From an uncultured Acetatifactor sp. (GTDB lineage: Bacteria; Bacillota; Clostridia; Lachnospirales; Lachnospiraceae), in contig CAJUAB010000018.1 of the NCBI GenBank assembly GCA_910583845.1, forward strand, positions 1 to 64,000: a stretch of DNA of 64,000 bases. The letters are read 5' to 3'. The position numbers and the translations under genes are program-made. Below the pieces are notes generated by a model that made no database searches, had not been told where the DNA came from, and worked only from the letters and a program-made list of their open reading frames with translations. The stretch's first letter is position 1. Every line of letters begins with the position of its first letter. This document shows, in pieces, positions 7,415 to 15,946 of the stretch.

Positions 7415-9244
7415 ATGAAAAGGCTGCGTTCTCCGGGCAATATCCAAAAGAGAATATTGTTTGTCACCCTCTCCTGCATTCTCGCCATGTGCCTGATCAT
7501 CAGCTATGCCAGCTACTATATTTTTCAGAATTACCTGCGCCGGAGCATGATACAGTCCACCGAGACGAACCTGCGCTTTCTGTCTGACACAATCAACGGC
7601 CGTATGGGGGATGTGTACCGCATGGCGCAGTTCTGCCAGAACAACAGCAATATCGCCCGCTATATCAAGGACAATCCCAATCCCGACAACGTTCTGGCCG
7701 TGAGTACTTACGACCGGATGCTGGAGGAGTACAACAGCAATGCCTCAAAAACCTACATGCCACGGGTCACCGTCATTACCAATGAGCACTTTTTGCAGAT
7801 TTGTACTTATAGTACATATTCAACCACCGCAGATCTGTCCCAGGAGGTCCCCGGACTTCCCTTTTTTGACACTTTGCTCGGGGATTCCGACTATAATTTC
7901 TCCGTGGGCATTATCCCCGACCCCTTCCTGCGCAGCTACAGGCCGGTGCTGCCCATTATCCGCCCCATCACTTACCAGTACAATTCCGTACAGGGCGGCT
8001 ATCTGTTTATCGAGGTGTCCGCGGACCTGTTCACCGACGCTCTCGGCAATTATGCCCACGCCGAGGACAGCCATGTGTATCTGACGCTGGAGCAGAATAC
8101 TTATCTGCTGGAGCAGAACCTTTTGACAGAGGCTCCCGCCGCTTACAGTCTCAGGGCCGACCTTTCAGACGCGGCCCAGGCACCCGACATCCTGATCCAT
8201 GAGGTGGATACCTCCGACGGTGCCTGCCGCGTTATCATCAGTGTGCCCCTGAACATGCCCGGCTGCTATATCAGCCAGAGCATCTCCGGAAGCGAACTCC
8301 AGGGACAGCGCACTCTGTTTCTCAAGATCATCGGGGCCGCCCTGGTGGGCATCGTGGCCGTCGGTCTGTTCCTGATGATGCTGATGGATCGGATGATCCA
8401 CACCCCGGTAGCCCGGCTCCGGGACAAGATCCGGCGCATCGCCCAGGGAGATTTCTCCCGTGAGCCTTCCATTGAATGGGACCATGAGCTGGGAGATATC
8501 GGCAAGGGCATCAACGATCTGTCGGAGAGCGTGACTTCGCTGATGAACAAAAGAATTGAGGATGAAAAACAAAAGCAGGACCTGGAGTACAAAATGCTGC
8601 AAAGCCAGATCAATCCGCATTTTATCTATAACACACTCAGTTCCATCAAATGGATGGCCACGATCCAGGGAGCCGACGGTATTGCAGAGATGACCACCGC
8701 GCTCTCCCGGCTGCTGAAAAGCATTTCCAAAGGCACCCGGCTGCTGGTTCCCATCCGGGAAGAGCTGGCCTTTCTGGAGGATTACTGTACCATCCAGAAT
8801 TATCGCTACGGCGGCACCATCTCCTTTGCGCTGAAAGTGGATGATCCCACAATATATGACAGGGGAATCCTGCGTTTTACCCTACAGCCTCTGGTGGAAA
8901 ATTCCATTTTTCATGGAATTGAACCCAAGGGGGGTGCCGGGCGCGTCACTGTCCGCGCCCGCTATGAGGACGGCGGGGCCAGGCATCGCAATATCCGCAT
9001 TGACGTCACCGACAACGGGGTGGGAATTTCCCCTGAGAAGGCCGCTCAGATTCTCACGGACAGCAATGACAGCCAGGCTGACTTTTTTCGTGAGATCGGT
9101 GTCAGCAATGTACACAAACGATTACAATATGAATTCGGGAATGAGTACGGTATAACGGTGGACAGTATTGTGGGAGAATATACCACCATGTCCATTCTCA
9201 TTCCCGAGGCTTCTATTGATGTCCGGTCTGCCGGAGCGGACTGA
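7415..9244 (+). CDS. YesM-type sensor histidine kinase
   Basis: A 609-residue membrane sensor kinase. A membrane segment near residues 15-38 is followed by a roughly 250-residue extracellular sensor region, a second membrane segment (VGIVAVGLFLMMLM), a HAMP linker, then the His_kinase domain with the phosphorylated His in QINPHFIYNTLSSIKW and an ATPase domain with QPLVENSIFHGI and DNGVGIS. This is the LytS/YesM family, which in gut Firmicutes senses carbohydrates. The ATG at 7415 follows GAGAGAGGTG; the upstream in-frame start at 7310 lies before the promoter. The partner regulator follows after 36 bases. Confidence 0.93.
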   Translation: MKRLRSPGNIQKRILFVTLSCILAMCLIISYASYYIFQNYLRRSMIQSTETNLRFLSDTINGRMGDVYRMAQFCQNNSNIARYIKDNPNPDNVLAVSTYDRMLEEYNSNASKTYMPRVTVITNEHFLQICTYSTYSTTADLSQEVPGLPFFDTLLGDSDYNFSVGIIPDPFLRSYRPVLPIIRPITYQYNSVQGGYLFIEVSADLFTDALGNYAHAEDSHVYLTLEQNTYLLEQNLLTEAPAAYSLRADLSDAAQAPDILIHEVDTSDGACRVIISVPLNMPGCYISQSISGSELQGQRTLFLKIIGAALVGIVAVGLFLMMLMDRMIHTPVARLRDKIRRIAQGDFSREPSIEWDHELGDIGKGINDLSESVTSLMNKRIEDEKQKQDLEYKMLQSQINPHFIYNTLSSIKWMATIQGADGIAEMTTALSRLLKSISKGTRLLVPIREELAFLEDYCTIQNYRYGGTISFALKVDDPTIYDRGILRFTLQPLVENSIFHGIEPKGGAGRVTVRARYEDGGARHRNIRIDVTDNGVGISPEKAAQILTDSNDSQADFFREIGVSNVHKRLQYEFGNEYGITVDSIVGEYTTMSILIPEASIDVRSAGAD

Positions 9245-9280
9245 CTTTACGTCCTCCGCCGCGGAAATGAGGTATTGATT

Positions 9281-10897
9281 ATGAACAAACTGTTGATTGT
9301 AGACGATGAAATCCTGGTACAGGTCGGAATCAAGTCCCTGCTGAGTCAGACAACGCTGCAAATACAGGTATGCGGAACAGCCCGGAACGGACAGATCGCT
9401 CTGGAAATGATCGAGGAGCATTCCCCCGACATCGTTATAACGGACATAAAGATGCCGGTAATGGACGGCCTTGAGCTGGCCCGAATCTGTCAGGAGCGCT
9501 ATGGCAGCGCCGGTCCCGTATTTATCATTCTCACCAGCTACGAAGATTTTCAGATGGCCAAGAAAGCGCTCACCTATCAGGTATCGGACTATCTGATCAA
9601 GCTGGAACTGACTCCCGAGCTCCTGCAGGAGTCCATAACCCGCGCCCTGTCCCACCTGCACCGGGAAGAGGAAAACGACACCGGCAGGGGGAATGCCTCC
9701 TATCTCTTTTATGACAAGTTTTTTATCAGCCTGCTGCACAATCTTTTTGAGAGTGAAGAACAGTTCACGCTCCAAAGCCAGGATCTGAAGCTGGACTTTT
9801 GCTATGCGGGCTATGTGTGCTGCTACGGGGAAATCATCAGCGCTCAGGCGGACGCGCTTCCCCGCCAGAACCAGCTCTCCCTGTTCGCCTCTTCCCTACA
9901 GATGATACGGGAGCTTGTGCCCAAGTACATGCCCTGCTATGCCCTGTCTCTGGATATGCAGCATTTCGCCCTGATCTTCTGCTATGAGACCCTTCCCGGG
10001 GCCTCCGCCGCTGACCACAGATGTGCTTACTTTGACAAAATAAACGATATCCTGACCCATGTGAGTGCCACCCTGCAAAAATATTACAGCGTAAGCCTGC
10101 AATGCGGCGTGGGAAATCTGGTGGATTCTCCTTTTGCCGTCAGCGACTCCTATCAGTACTCCCGGCAGGCTTATCAGGCCAGTTCCCCGGCACAGCCCAT
10201 AACCTTTTTTGAGCTGCTGGACAATGCCGGGGCGCATAATTCTTTCAATATCAGCCTTTTCAAGGGAGATCTCTGCAAAGCCTTCGAAGAATATGACTCG
10301 GAAATTTTGCTGCGGACCATCGACGCCATCTGCGAGCTGTTTTCCGCGCACCCCCAATACTATGTGCAGGCGCTGGACGCCGCCTGCAATATCCTGTACC
10401 TCTCCATCTCCACTCTGTCCGGCGGCGAGTCTGTAGTTTCTGAGATCTACAAAACCTCTCCCACCGGATACCGTTCCCTCTACAGACAGACCAATGTGGA
10501 GCAGATCGTGGGATGGCTGAGTAATTTCGGGGAAAGAATGTCCGCGTATTTTGAGGAAAAGCGCAAAGACTACAAGAACCACATTGTCATACATGTAAAA
10601 AAACATATTAACGACCACATCCGTGAGCATCTGTCCCTGAACGAGGTGGCGGCCACGTTCGGCATCAGCCCCAACTATCTGAGTCAGCTTTTTGGCAAAT
10701 ACAACGACACGGGCTTCAACGAGTATGTCAACAGCTGTAAAATCAACGAGAGCAAAAAGCTGCTGTCGGAGGGAAATTATAAAGTATACGAAATTGCAGA
10801 TATGCTGGGTTTTGAGAGTGCCTTCTATTTCAGCAAAGTGTTTAAGAAGATGGAGGGCGTAACCCCTACTGAGTACCAGAACACTCAGTACATCTGA
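9281..10897 (+). CDS. YesN-type AraC-family response regulator
   Basis: A 538-residue regulator. An N-terminal receiver domain has the acidic pair DDE and the phosphoacceptor Asp in ITDIKMPVMDG. A variable middle region is followed by a C-terminal pair of AraC helix-turn-helix motifs (LSLNEVAATFGISPNYLSQLF and the second with IADMLGFESAFYFSKVFKK). It pairs with the kinase just upstream and probably activates the divergent importer and the following heparinase-like gene. The ATG at 9281 has GAGG eight bases upstream; a TTG two codons earlier is less likely. Confidence 0.93.
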   Translation: MNKLLIVDDEILVQVGIKSLLSQTTLQIQVCGTARNGQIALEMIEEHSPDIVITDIKMPVMDGLELARICQERYGSAGPVFIILTSYEDFQMAKKALTYQVSDYLIKLELTPELLQESITRALSHLHREEENDTGRGNASYLFYDKFFISLLHNLFESEEQFTLQSQDLKLDFCYAGYVCCYGEIISAQADALPRQNQLSLFASSLQMIRELVPKYMPCYALSLDMQHFALIFCYETLPGASAADHRCAYFDKINDILTHVSATLQKYYSVSLQCGVGNLVDSPFAVSDSYQYSRQAYQASSPAQPITFFELLDNAGAHNSFNISLFKGDLCKAFEEYDSEILLRTIDAICELFSAHPQYYVQALDAACNILYLSISTLSGGESVVSEIYKTSPTGYRSLYRQTNVEQIVGWLSNFGERMSAYFEEKRKDYKNHIVIHVKKHINDHIREHLSLNEVAATFGISPNYLSQLFGKYNDTGFNEYVNSCKINESKKLLSEGNYKVYEIADMLGFESAFYFSKVFKKMEGVTPTEYQNTQYI

Positions 10898-10976
10898 CAG
10901 CTCTGTTACAGGTAATACCGCTCAGGCGCATCCTTTGGAGCCATCGCGCGGCAATATAAAACAGGAGGAATTCACT

Positions 10977-12839
10977 ATGGACATGCTGCTGAGACAAACC
11001 GCTGAAAAATACAGCGGAGACTTCCGGGAATTTGCGCCCTTTCCCCGGGCAGGACACCCGGATGGGTACGAAACGCTCTCCCCGGACTTGCGGAAACGTA
11101 TTCTGGAGGAGGGGGAATCCTTTCTGGGATACCGATATCCCGCGATCTATGCCACAGACTTCATGAACTTTAAACGCACGGGCAACCGGGTCCTGTATGA
11201 AGATCTGTATTTTGCCAGACGTCATGCCCTGTGCGCCCTGGTGACGGCAGAATGCGTGGAACGAAAGGGACGCTTTATGGACGATATCGTCAACGGCATC
11301 TTTATCCTGTGCGAGGAAAGTGGCTGGCAGCTTCCGCCCCACAATTCCTATCGTCGGGACAGCCCCCAGCTTCTCCTGCCGGACAGCTCCAGGCCGGTAC
11401 TGGATCTGTTCGCCTGCGAGACCGGGGCGCTGCTGGCCTGTGTCTCCTATCTCCTGGGAGAGAAGCTGGAGGAGCTCAGTCCCCTGATCACGGCAAGAAT
11501 ACACCGCGAACTCAACCGGCGTATCATCATTCCCTATCTGGAGGAGCATTTCTGGTGGATGGGCCAGGGGGATGAGCCCATGTGCAACTGGACGGCCTGG
11601 TGTACCCAAAATGTGCTGATCACCGCGTTTTCAGAACCCTTTGACCCGGACATCCGCCGCCGGATCTTCCTGAAAGCCGCACAGAGTCTGGACTTCTTTC
11701 TGAAAGATTACGGAGAGGACGGCTGCTGCGATGAGGGCGCTCAGTATTACCGCCATGCGGGTCTGTGCCTCTGCAACGCCATGGAAGTCTTGAACGCCGT
11801 GTCGGACGGGGCTTTCTCGCCGCTGTTTCAGACGGAAAAAATCAGAAATATCGCCGCCTATATCCTGCATGTGCATGTGGCGGACAAATACTATTTTAAT
11901 TTCTCGGACTGCTCTCCCATCGCGGGACGCGCAGGCGTACAGGAATACCTCTTCGGAAAATATACCTGTCAGCCGGAGCTTATGGCGTTCGCCGCCCGGG
12001 ATTTCCGGGCCAGCGGCGGGGAACTGTACTCCGACGAAGTGAACCGCATAAGCCTCTATCACCGCTTTCAGAATATTGTTTATTGGAAAGAAGTCTACGC
12101 TTTCGGGAACTGCGGCGACGCGCCCGAAAGGTCGGACGCCGGACTCTTCTACCCCAGCGTGGGACTCTTCCTGGCCCGGAGCGATACCCTGGCCCTTGCC
12201 GTAAAAGCAGGGGACAACGCGGATAACCACAACCACAATGACACCGGCAGTTTCACGCTGTATAAGAACGGCCGCCCCCTGTTTGTGGACATCGGCGTGG
12301 AGAGCTACACAGGAAAAACCTTCTCCTCCCGGCGCTATGAAATCTGGACCATGCAGTCCGGTTATCACAATCTCCCCACACTGATGGGAGCAGACCAGAG
12401 CGCCGGAGAAAAGTACCGTGCCACGGAGGTGGAAACCAGCTTTGGCAGCAGGGCCTCCATCTCCATGGAGCTGATCAACGCCTACCCCCTTACGGGACAT
12501 GATAAAACCGGCGGTACCCCTCTCAGCTACCGCCGCCGCGTCACCCTGGATAAGAAAGAAGGGAAAGTGACAGTGGAAGATACCAGCAACCTTCCGGATG
12601 TCATACTGAATTTTATCACTTATGAAAAACCTGTGCTGCGCGAAGGACAATTTTTGTTGGGAGACCTGGCCAGGGCCTCTTTTACCGGGGCGCTGCCCCT
12701 GGCGGCTGACAGTCAGACCGGATCTGCGGTGGAGGTTCTGCCCATCACGGACGCGCGCCTGAAAAAGGCCTGGGACCACGACCTGTACCGGGTGAGGCTG
12801 CGTATGACGGGCGGAGCTTTCACGCTGGAAATCCAATGA
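10977..12839 (+). CDS. Heparinase II/III-like polysaccharide lyase
   Basis: A 620-residue protein with an N-terminal alpha-toroid rich in Trp/Tyr (FWWMGQGDEPMCNWTAWC) and a C-terminal beta-sandwich with the family segment DNADNHNHNDTGSFTLYKNG, including the His/Asn cluster used in catalysis and metal binding, and the later GYHNLP. This family eliminates uronic-acid linkages in glycosaminoglycans or alginate-like polymers. No signal peptide is visible, so it probably acts on imported oligosaccharides. The start at 10977 follows ACAGGAGG. It is the last gene of the kinase-regulator operon and fits the divergent importer. Confidence 0.9.
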   Translation: MDMLLRQTAEKYSGDFREFAPFPRAGHPDGYETLSPDLRKRILEEGESFLGYRYPAIYATDFMNFKRTGNRVLYEDLYFARRHALCALVTAECVERKGRFMDDIVNGIFILCEESGWQLPPHNSYRRDSPQLLLPDSSRPVLDLFACETGALLACVSYLLGEKLEELSPLITARIHRELNRRIIIPYLEEHFWWMGQGDEPMCNWTAWCTQNVLITAFSEPFDPDIRRRIFLKAAQSLDFFLKDYGEDGCCDEGAQYYRHAGLCLCNAMEVLNAVSDGAFSPLFQTEKIRNIAAYILHVHVADKYYFNFSDCSPIAGRAGVQEYLFGKYTCQPELMAFAARDFRASGGELYSDEVNRISLYHRFQNIVYWKEVYAFGNCGDAPERSDAGLFYPSVGLFLARSDTLALAVKAGDNADNHNHNDTGSFTLYKNGRPLFVDIGVESYTGKTFSSRRYEIWTMQSGYHNLPTLMGADQSAGEKYRATEVETSFGSRASISMELINAYPLTGHDKTGGTPLSYRRRVTLDKKEGKVTVEDTSNLPDVILNFITYEKPVLREGQFLLGDLARASFTGALPLAADSQTGSAVEVLPITDARLKKAWDHDLYRVRLRMTGGAFTLEIQ

Positions 12840-12863
12840 AAAGGGACGCTATTGGCGTTCTCC

Positions 12864-13511
12864 TCATATATGAAAACACTTTTGGATGGCTTTCTGCCTT
12901 CCCAGAACCAATATGGACTTTTCCCTGGAGAGCATGGTGTCCGGGGCAACGTCCATATTGAGTCTGCCCTTTTCTCTGATGCCCAGGATATTGATGCCGA
13001 ATTTCTTTCGGATATCCAGCTGTACAATCGTCCTGCCGTGCCAATCGTCCGGAATAGTCAGTTCATAGATGGAGCTCTCCCCGTCCAGCTGTATATAGTC
13101 GAGTATATGATCCGAGGTACATCGGATCGCCGTCCACGCCGCCAGCTGTTTTTCCGGATAGACCACTTCATCCGCTCCGTTGCGCAGGAGAAATTTTTCC
13201 TGCGCCCCCTTGGAGGCCCTGGCGATGACTTTTTTCGCTCCCAGCTCCTTGAGCAGGGAAGCCGTTTCCAGCGAGCTCTGAAAGTCATCCCCGATTGTCA
13301 CAATACAGACATCATAGTCCCGGACTCCCAGCGTGGAGAGAAATTCCTCGCTGGTACTGTCCCCGATCTGGGCGTTGGTCACAAAAGACAGCGAAGTGTT
13401 GACCCTCTCCTCGTCATTGTCCACCGCCATCACCTGACAGTTAAAGTCATTCAGCTTCATGGCAATATGCCTGCCAAATCTCCCAAGCCCTATCAGCAAT
13501 ACAGATTTCAT
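12864..13511 (-). CDS. ktrA: Potassium uptake regulatory subunit KtrA (RCK protein)
   Basis: A 215-residue cytoplasmic protein. It begins with a Rossmann nucleotide-binding fold (VLLIGLGRFGRHIA, then an acidic VDND) and ends with a TrkA-C/RCK_C domain from about residue 135. KtrA forms an octameric ring that gates the KtrB channel in response to ATP/ADP. It directly follows ktrB, with 10 bases between. It is convergent with the heparinase gene, only 24 bases away. Confidence 0.93.
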   Translation of the reverse strand: MKSVLLIGLGRFGRHIAMKLNDFNCQVMAVDNDEERVNTSLSFVTNAQIGDSTSEEFLSTLGVRDYDVCIVTIGDDFQSSLETASLLKELGAKKVIARASKGAQEKFLLRNGADEVVYPEKQLAAWTAIRCTSDHILDYIQLDGESSIYELTIPDDWHGRTIVQLDIRKKFGINILGIREKGRLNMDVAPDTMLSREKSILVLGRQKAIQKCFHI

Positions 13512-13521
13512 GATAACCTCC

Positions 13522-14862
13522 CTATACGACGTTCAGCTTCTCCAGGGGCATCCTCTCCGTCCCCGCCTGCCTTTTGTCCGAAAATGCCGCGAAGAGCAAT
13601 GTCAGCCAGCCTACCCTTCCGATATACATCAGCACGATCAGTATGCCCCTGGACAACTGGCCCAGGCCCGGCGTGATCCCCAGAGTCAGCCCCACCGTGG
13701 CGATCGCGGACGCCGATTCAAACAGACATGTTCCAAGAGGAAGTCCCTCCGTCTGGCTGATCAGAAAACCGCCGCAGAGGAACAGCACAAGGTACATGCC
13801 CAGAACCGCCAGAGCATTGCGCACCGTGGCGTCGTCTATTCTCCTGTTAAAGAAGTGTACATGCTCCCTGCGCCGGAAGACGGAGGCGGCGGCGGAAAGC
13901 GTAACCGCAAAAGTCGTGGTCTTGATCCCCCCGGCGGTGGAGCCTGGAGAGCCGCCCACCAGCATCAGAATAACCATGACCGCAAGGGCATTCTCACTCA
14001 TAAGACCAAAATCCACCGTGTTGAACCCGGCGGTTCTGGGCGTAACCGCCTGAAACAGCGAACACAGAATCCGCTTTCCCAAGGGCAGCTCCTGAAATTC
14101 CATAAAGAAAAAGAAGAGCGCCGGCAACAGAATCAGACCCAGCGTAACCGTCAGGATCAGCTTGGTCTGCATTCTGTATTTCCGGAAATGAAATTTTTTG
14201 GATCGGATATCGTCCCAGGTCAGAAAGCCGATGCCTCCGATCACAATCAGACTCATGACAGCGATATTGACGGAGGGACTGTATGCAAAATAAGTGAGAG
14301 ACGAATAGAGCGCCTTATCACCCATCAAGTCGAAACCGGCATTGCAGAAAGCGGATACGGAGTGAAAGACGGCATACCAGATCCCCTTGCCAACGCCAAA
14401 TTCCCTGCAAAACGCCGGAGCCATGACCAGCGCCCCCAGCAGCTCAAAGCACACGGTCATACGGATGATAAATCCCGTGAGCCTGACAATACCGCCCAGC
14501 TGATTGGCTGAGATGGCCTCCTGCATAATACTGCGCTCCCTGAGGCTGATCCTCTTCCCCGATACGATAAAGACCGCCACGGCAACCGTCACCACTCCCA
14601 TTCCGCCTATCTGAATCAGCGTCAGAATGACCGCCTGGCCGAAGCCGGACCAGTAGGTGGCTGTGTCCCGCACCACCAGCCCGGTCACGCAGACCGCGGA
14701 AGTCGAAGTAAACAGCGCGTCCGCAAAAACCGCTCCCCTGCCGTCCCTCGTCGCCACGGGGAGCATGAGAAGCAGGCTTCCCAGCAATATCACGCCCGCG
14801 AATCCCAGTATGATAATTTGCGATGTCGTTAAAGATTTTCTGATCTTTTCAAGTTTATGCAT
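13522..14862 (-). CDS. ktrB: Potassium uptake channel subunit KtrB (TrkH family)
   Basis: A 446-residue membrane protein with the fourfold M1-P-M2 pattern of TrkH/KtrB channels. Filter-like loops are seen at TSTSAVCVTGLVV, at SAFCNAGFDL, at TPRTAGFN and at SASAIATVGLTLG, each with the single conserved Gly. I prefer the ATG at 14862 (MHKLEKIRKS...) because it gives the usual family N-terminus; an in-frame start at 14955 adds 31 residues of poor composition. The ribosome binding site is weak. It forms an operon with ktrA. Confidence 0.93.
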   Translation of the reverse strand: MHKLEKIRKSLTTSQIIILGFAGVILLGSLLLMLPVATRDGRGAVFADALFTSTSAVCVTGLVVRDTATYWSGFGQAVILTLIQIGGMGVVTVAVAVFIVSGKRISLRERSIMQEAISANQLGGIVRLTGFIIRMTVCFELLGALVMAPAFCREFGVGKGIWYAVFHSVSAFCNAGFDLMGDKALYSSLTYFAYSPSVNIAVMSLIVIGGIGFLTWDDIRSKKFHFRKYRMQTKLILTVTLGLILLPALFFFFMEFQELPLGKRILCSLFQAVTPRTAGFNTVDFGLMSENALAVMVILMLVGGSPGSTAGGIKTTTFAVTLSAAASVFRRREHVHFFNRRIDDATVRNALAVLGMYLVLFLCGGFLISQTEGLPLGTCLFESASAIATVGLTLGITPGLGQLSRGILIVLMYIGRVGWLTLLFAAFSDKRQAGTERMPLEKLNVV

Positions 14863-15025
14863 CCTAGATTGATTCCCATAAGCCACCACAGCGGAGGGCA
14901 GAAAGTTTCCACAGGTGCCGTGCCCATGTCCCTGCCGGGGCAGTGCTTCCGGCAAATTTTCTTCTATTGTTACAATATTTGCAATCCTATCAGAAAATAA
15001 CCAGGAAATAAATATAAAATTCCTA

Positions 15026-15700
15026 TTACAACAGAGCGTATAAAAAGATCGTGCCCACCAAAATCAGAATGGAGACTCCAGCCACCACATAGGTGGCGAT
15101 GGCAAATCCTTTCCTCTTGCTTCTTATACCGCGGGACGCGAAGTAAAACTCCAGAACATACAGCAGGACGCCATATGTATACCCCACAAAAGAAAGCAAA
15201 AGGCCGATAATGGAAATCACGAAACCGGCGATCGCCAGTTTTTCGTTGGTTTTTTCGGCAGAACCGGCAAAATCCCCATAATCGTTGGGAGCGGGCTGCG
15301 GCCATCCGGTGGCGGCCCCGCCATAAGGCGATCCGTTACCGGGCGCCGCGGAACTTACGTCTCCCGGCTGTCCCGGGACGTTGTAAGAGGACAGCGTCTG
15401 GAACAGCGGTGCCAGAATCTGCTTGTAAGCGGACTTCGGCACAGACCCGGCGAAACTGTCATCCAGAAGGTAGGGTTTCTTATACTTCCCTATGTAAGCG
15501 TTAATCGTCACCATCCCCGGCTGTAAATAAAATTCAAACAACCGCTTACCCACGATGGGGTCGCTGTACTGATAATAATACTGCCCGTCTTTCTGCTTCA
15601 GTTCAAAGCTGTTGGCCCCCAGCCAGTTCATAATCGTCTGGTGTGCCACATTCGGATCGACATTGATCGGAAACTGATAGGTACTTTTCCCTTTTTTCAT
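15026..15700 (-). CDS. Conserved membrane protein with two C-terminal helices
   Basis: A 224-residue protein. Residues 1-110 form a soluble domain (FPINVDPNVAHQTIMNWLG...) that I do not recognise. A Gly/Pro/Ala-rich linker with SPYGGAATGWPQPAP follows, then two membrane segments (LAIAGFVISIIGLLLSFVGY and a final VAGVSILILVGTIFLYALL) like DUF4190-type proteins. The start at 15700 follows GAAGGGAG; longer in-frame starts lack such a site. A good promoter lies upstream (15804-15833). Function unknown. Confidence 0.75.
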   Translation of the reverse strand: MKKGKSTYQFPINVDPNVAHQTIMNWLGANSFELKQKDGQYYYQYSDPIVGKRLFEFYLQPGMVTINAYIGKYKKPYLLDDSFAGSVPKSAYKQILAPLFQTLSSYNVPGQPGDVSSAAPGNGSPYGGAATGWPQPAPNDYGDFAGSAEKTNEKLAIAGFVISIIGLLLSFVGYTYGVLLYVLEFYFASRGIRSKRKGFAIATYVVAGVSILILVGTIFLYALL

Positions 15701-15803
15701 GATAACTCCCTTCTCCATTCTCCCCCTTGGAGGGCATATGCAATGAGCCCCCGGCCCTCGTCCGGGCCGGAAACCACCGGATGGCCGTCCATGCCATGAA
15801 TGC

Positions 15804-15833
15804 ATTGTATCATGCTTTTTTTGAAACCGTCAA
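15804..15833 (-). promoter_or_regulatory. Promoter for the 15026-15700 membrane protein gene
   Basis: Read on the minus strand: TTGACG, an 18-base A-rich spacer and TACAAT. It lies about 104 bases upstream of the start codon. The remainder of the 15701-15946 gap shows no gene. Confidence 0.6.
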
Positions 15834-15946
15834 GGCATTCCGCAGGACATTCCGCTTTCAGGACGCATGGGCTTTTTCAGGGTCATCCCCCGCAAAAGGG
15901 CCTTCACTCCCGCAAGGCCGGCAGCATCCAGCTCTCCCGCCTCTTC

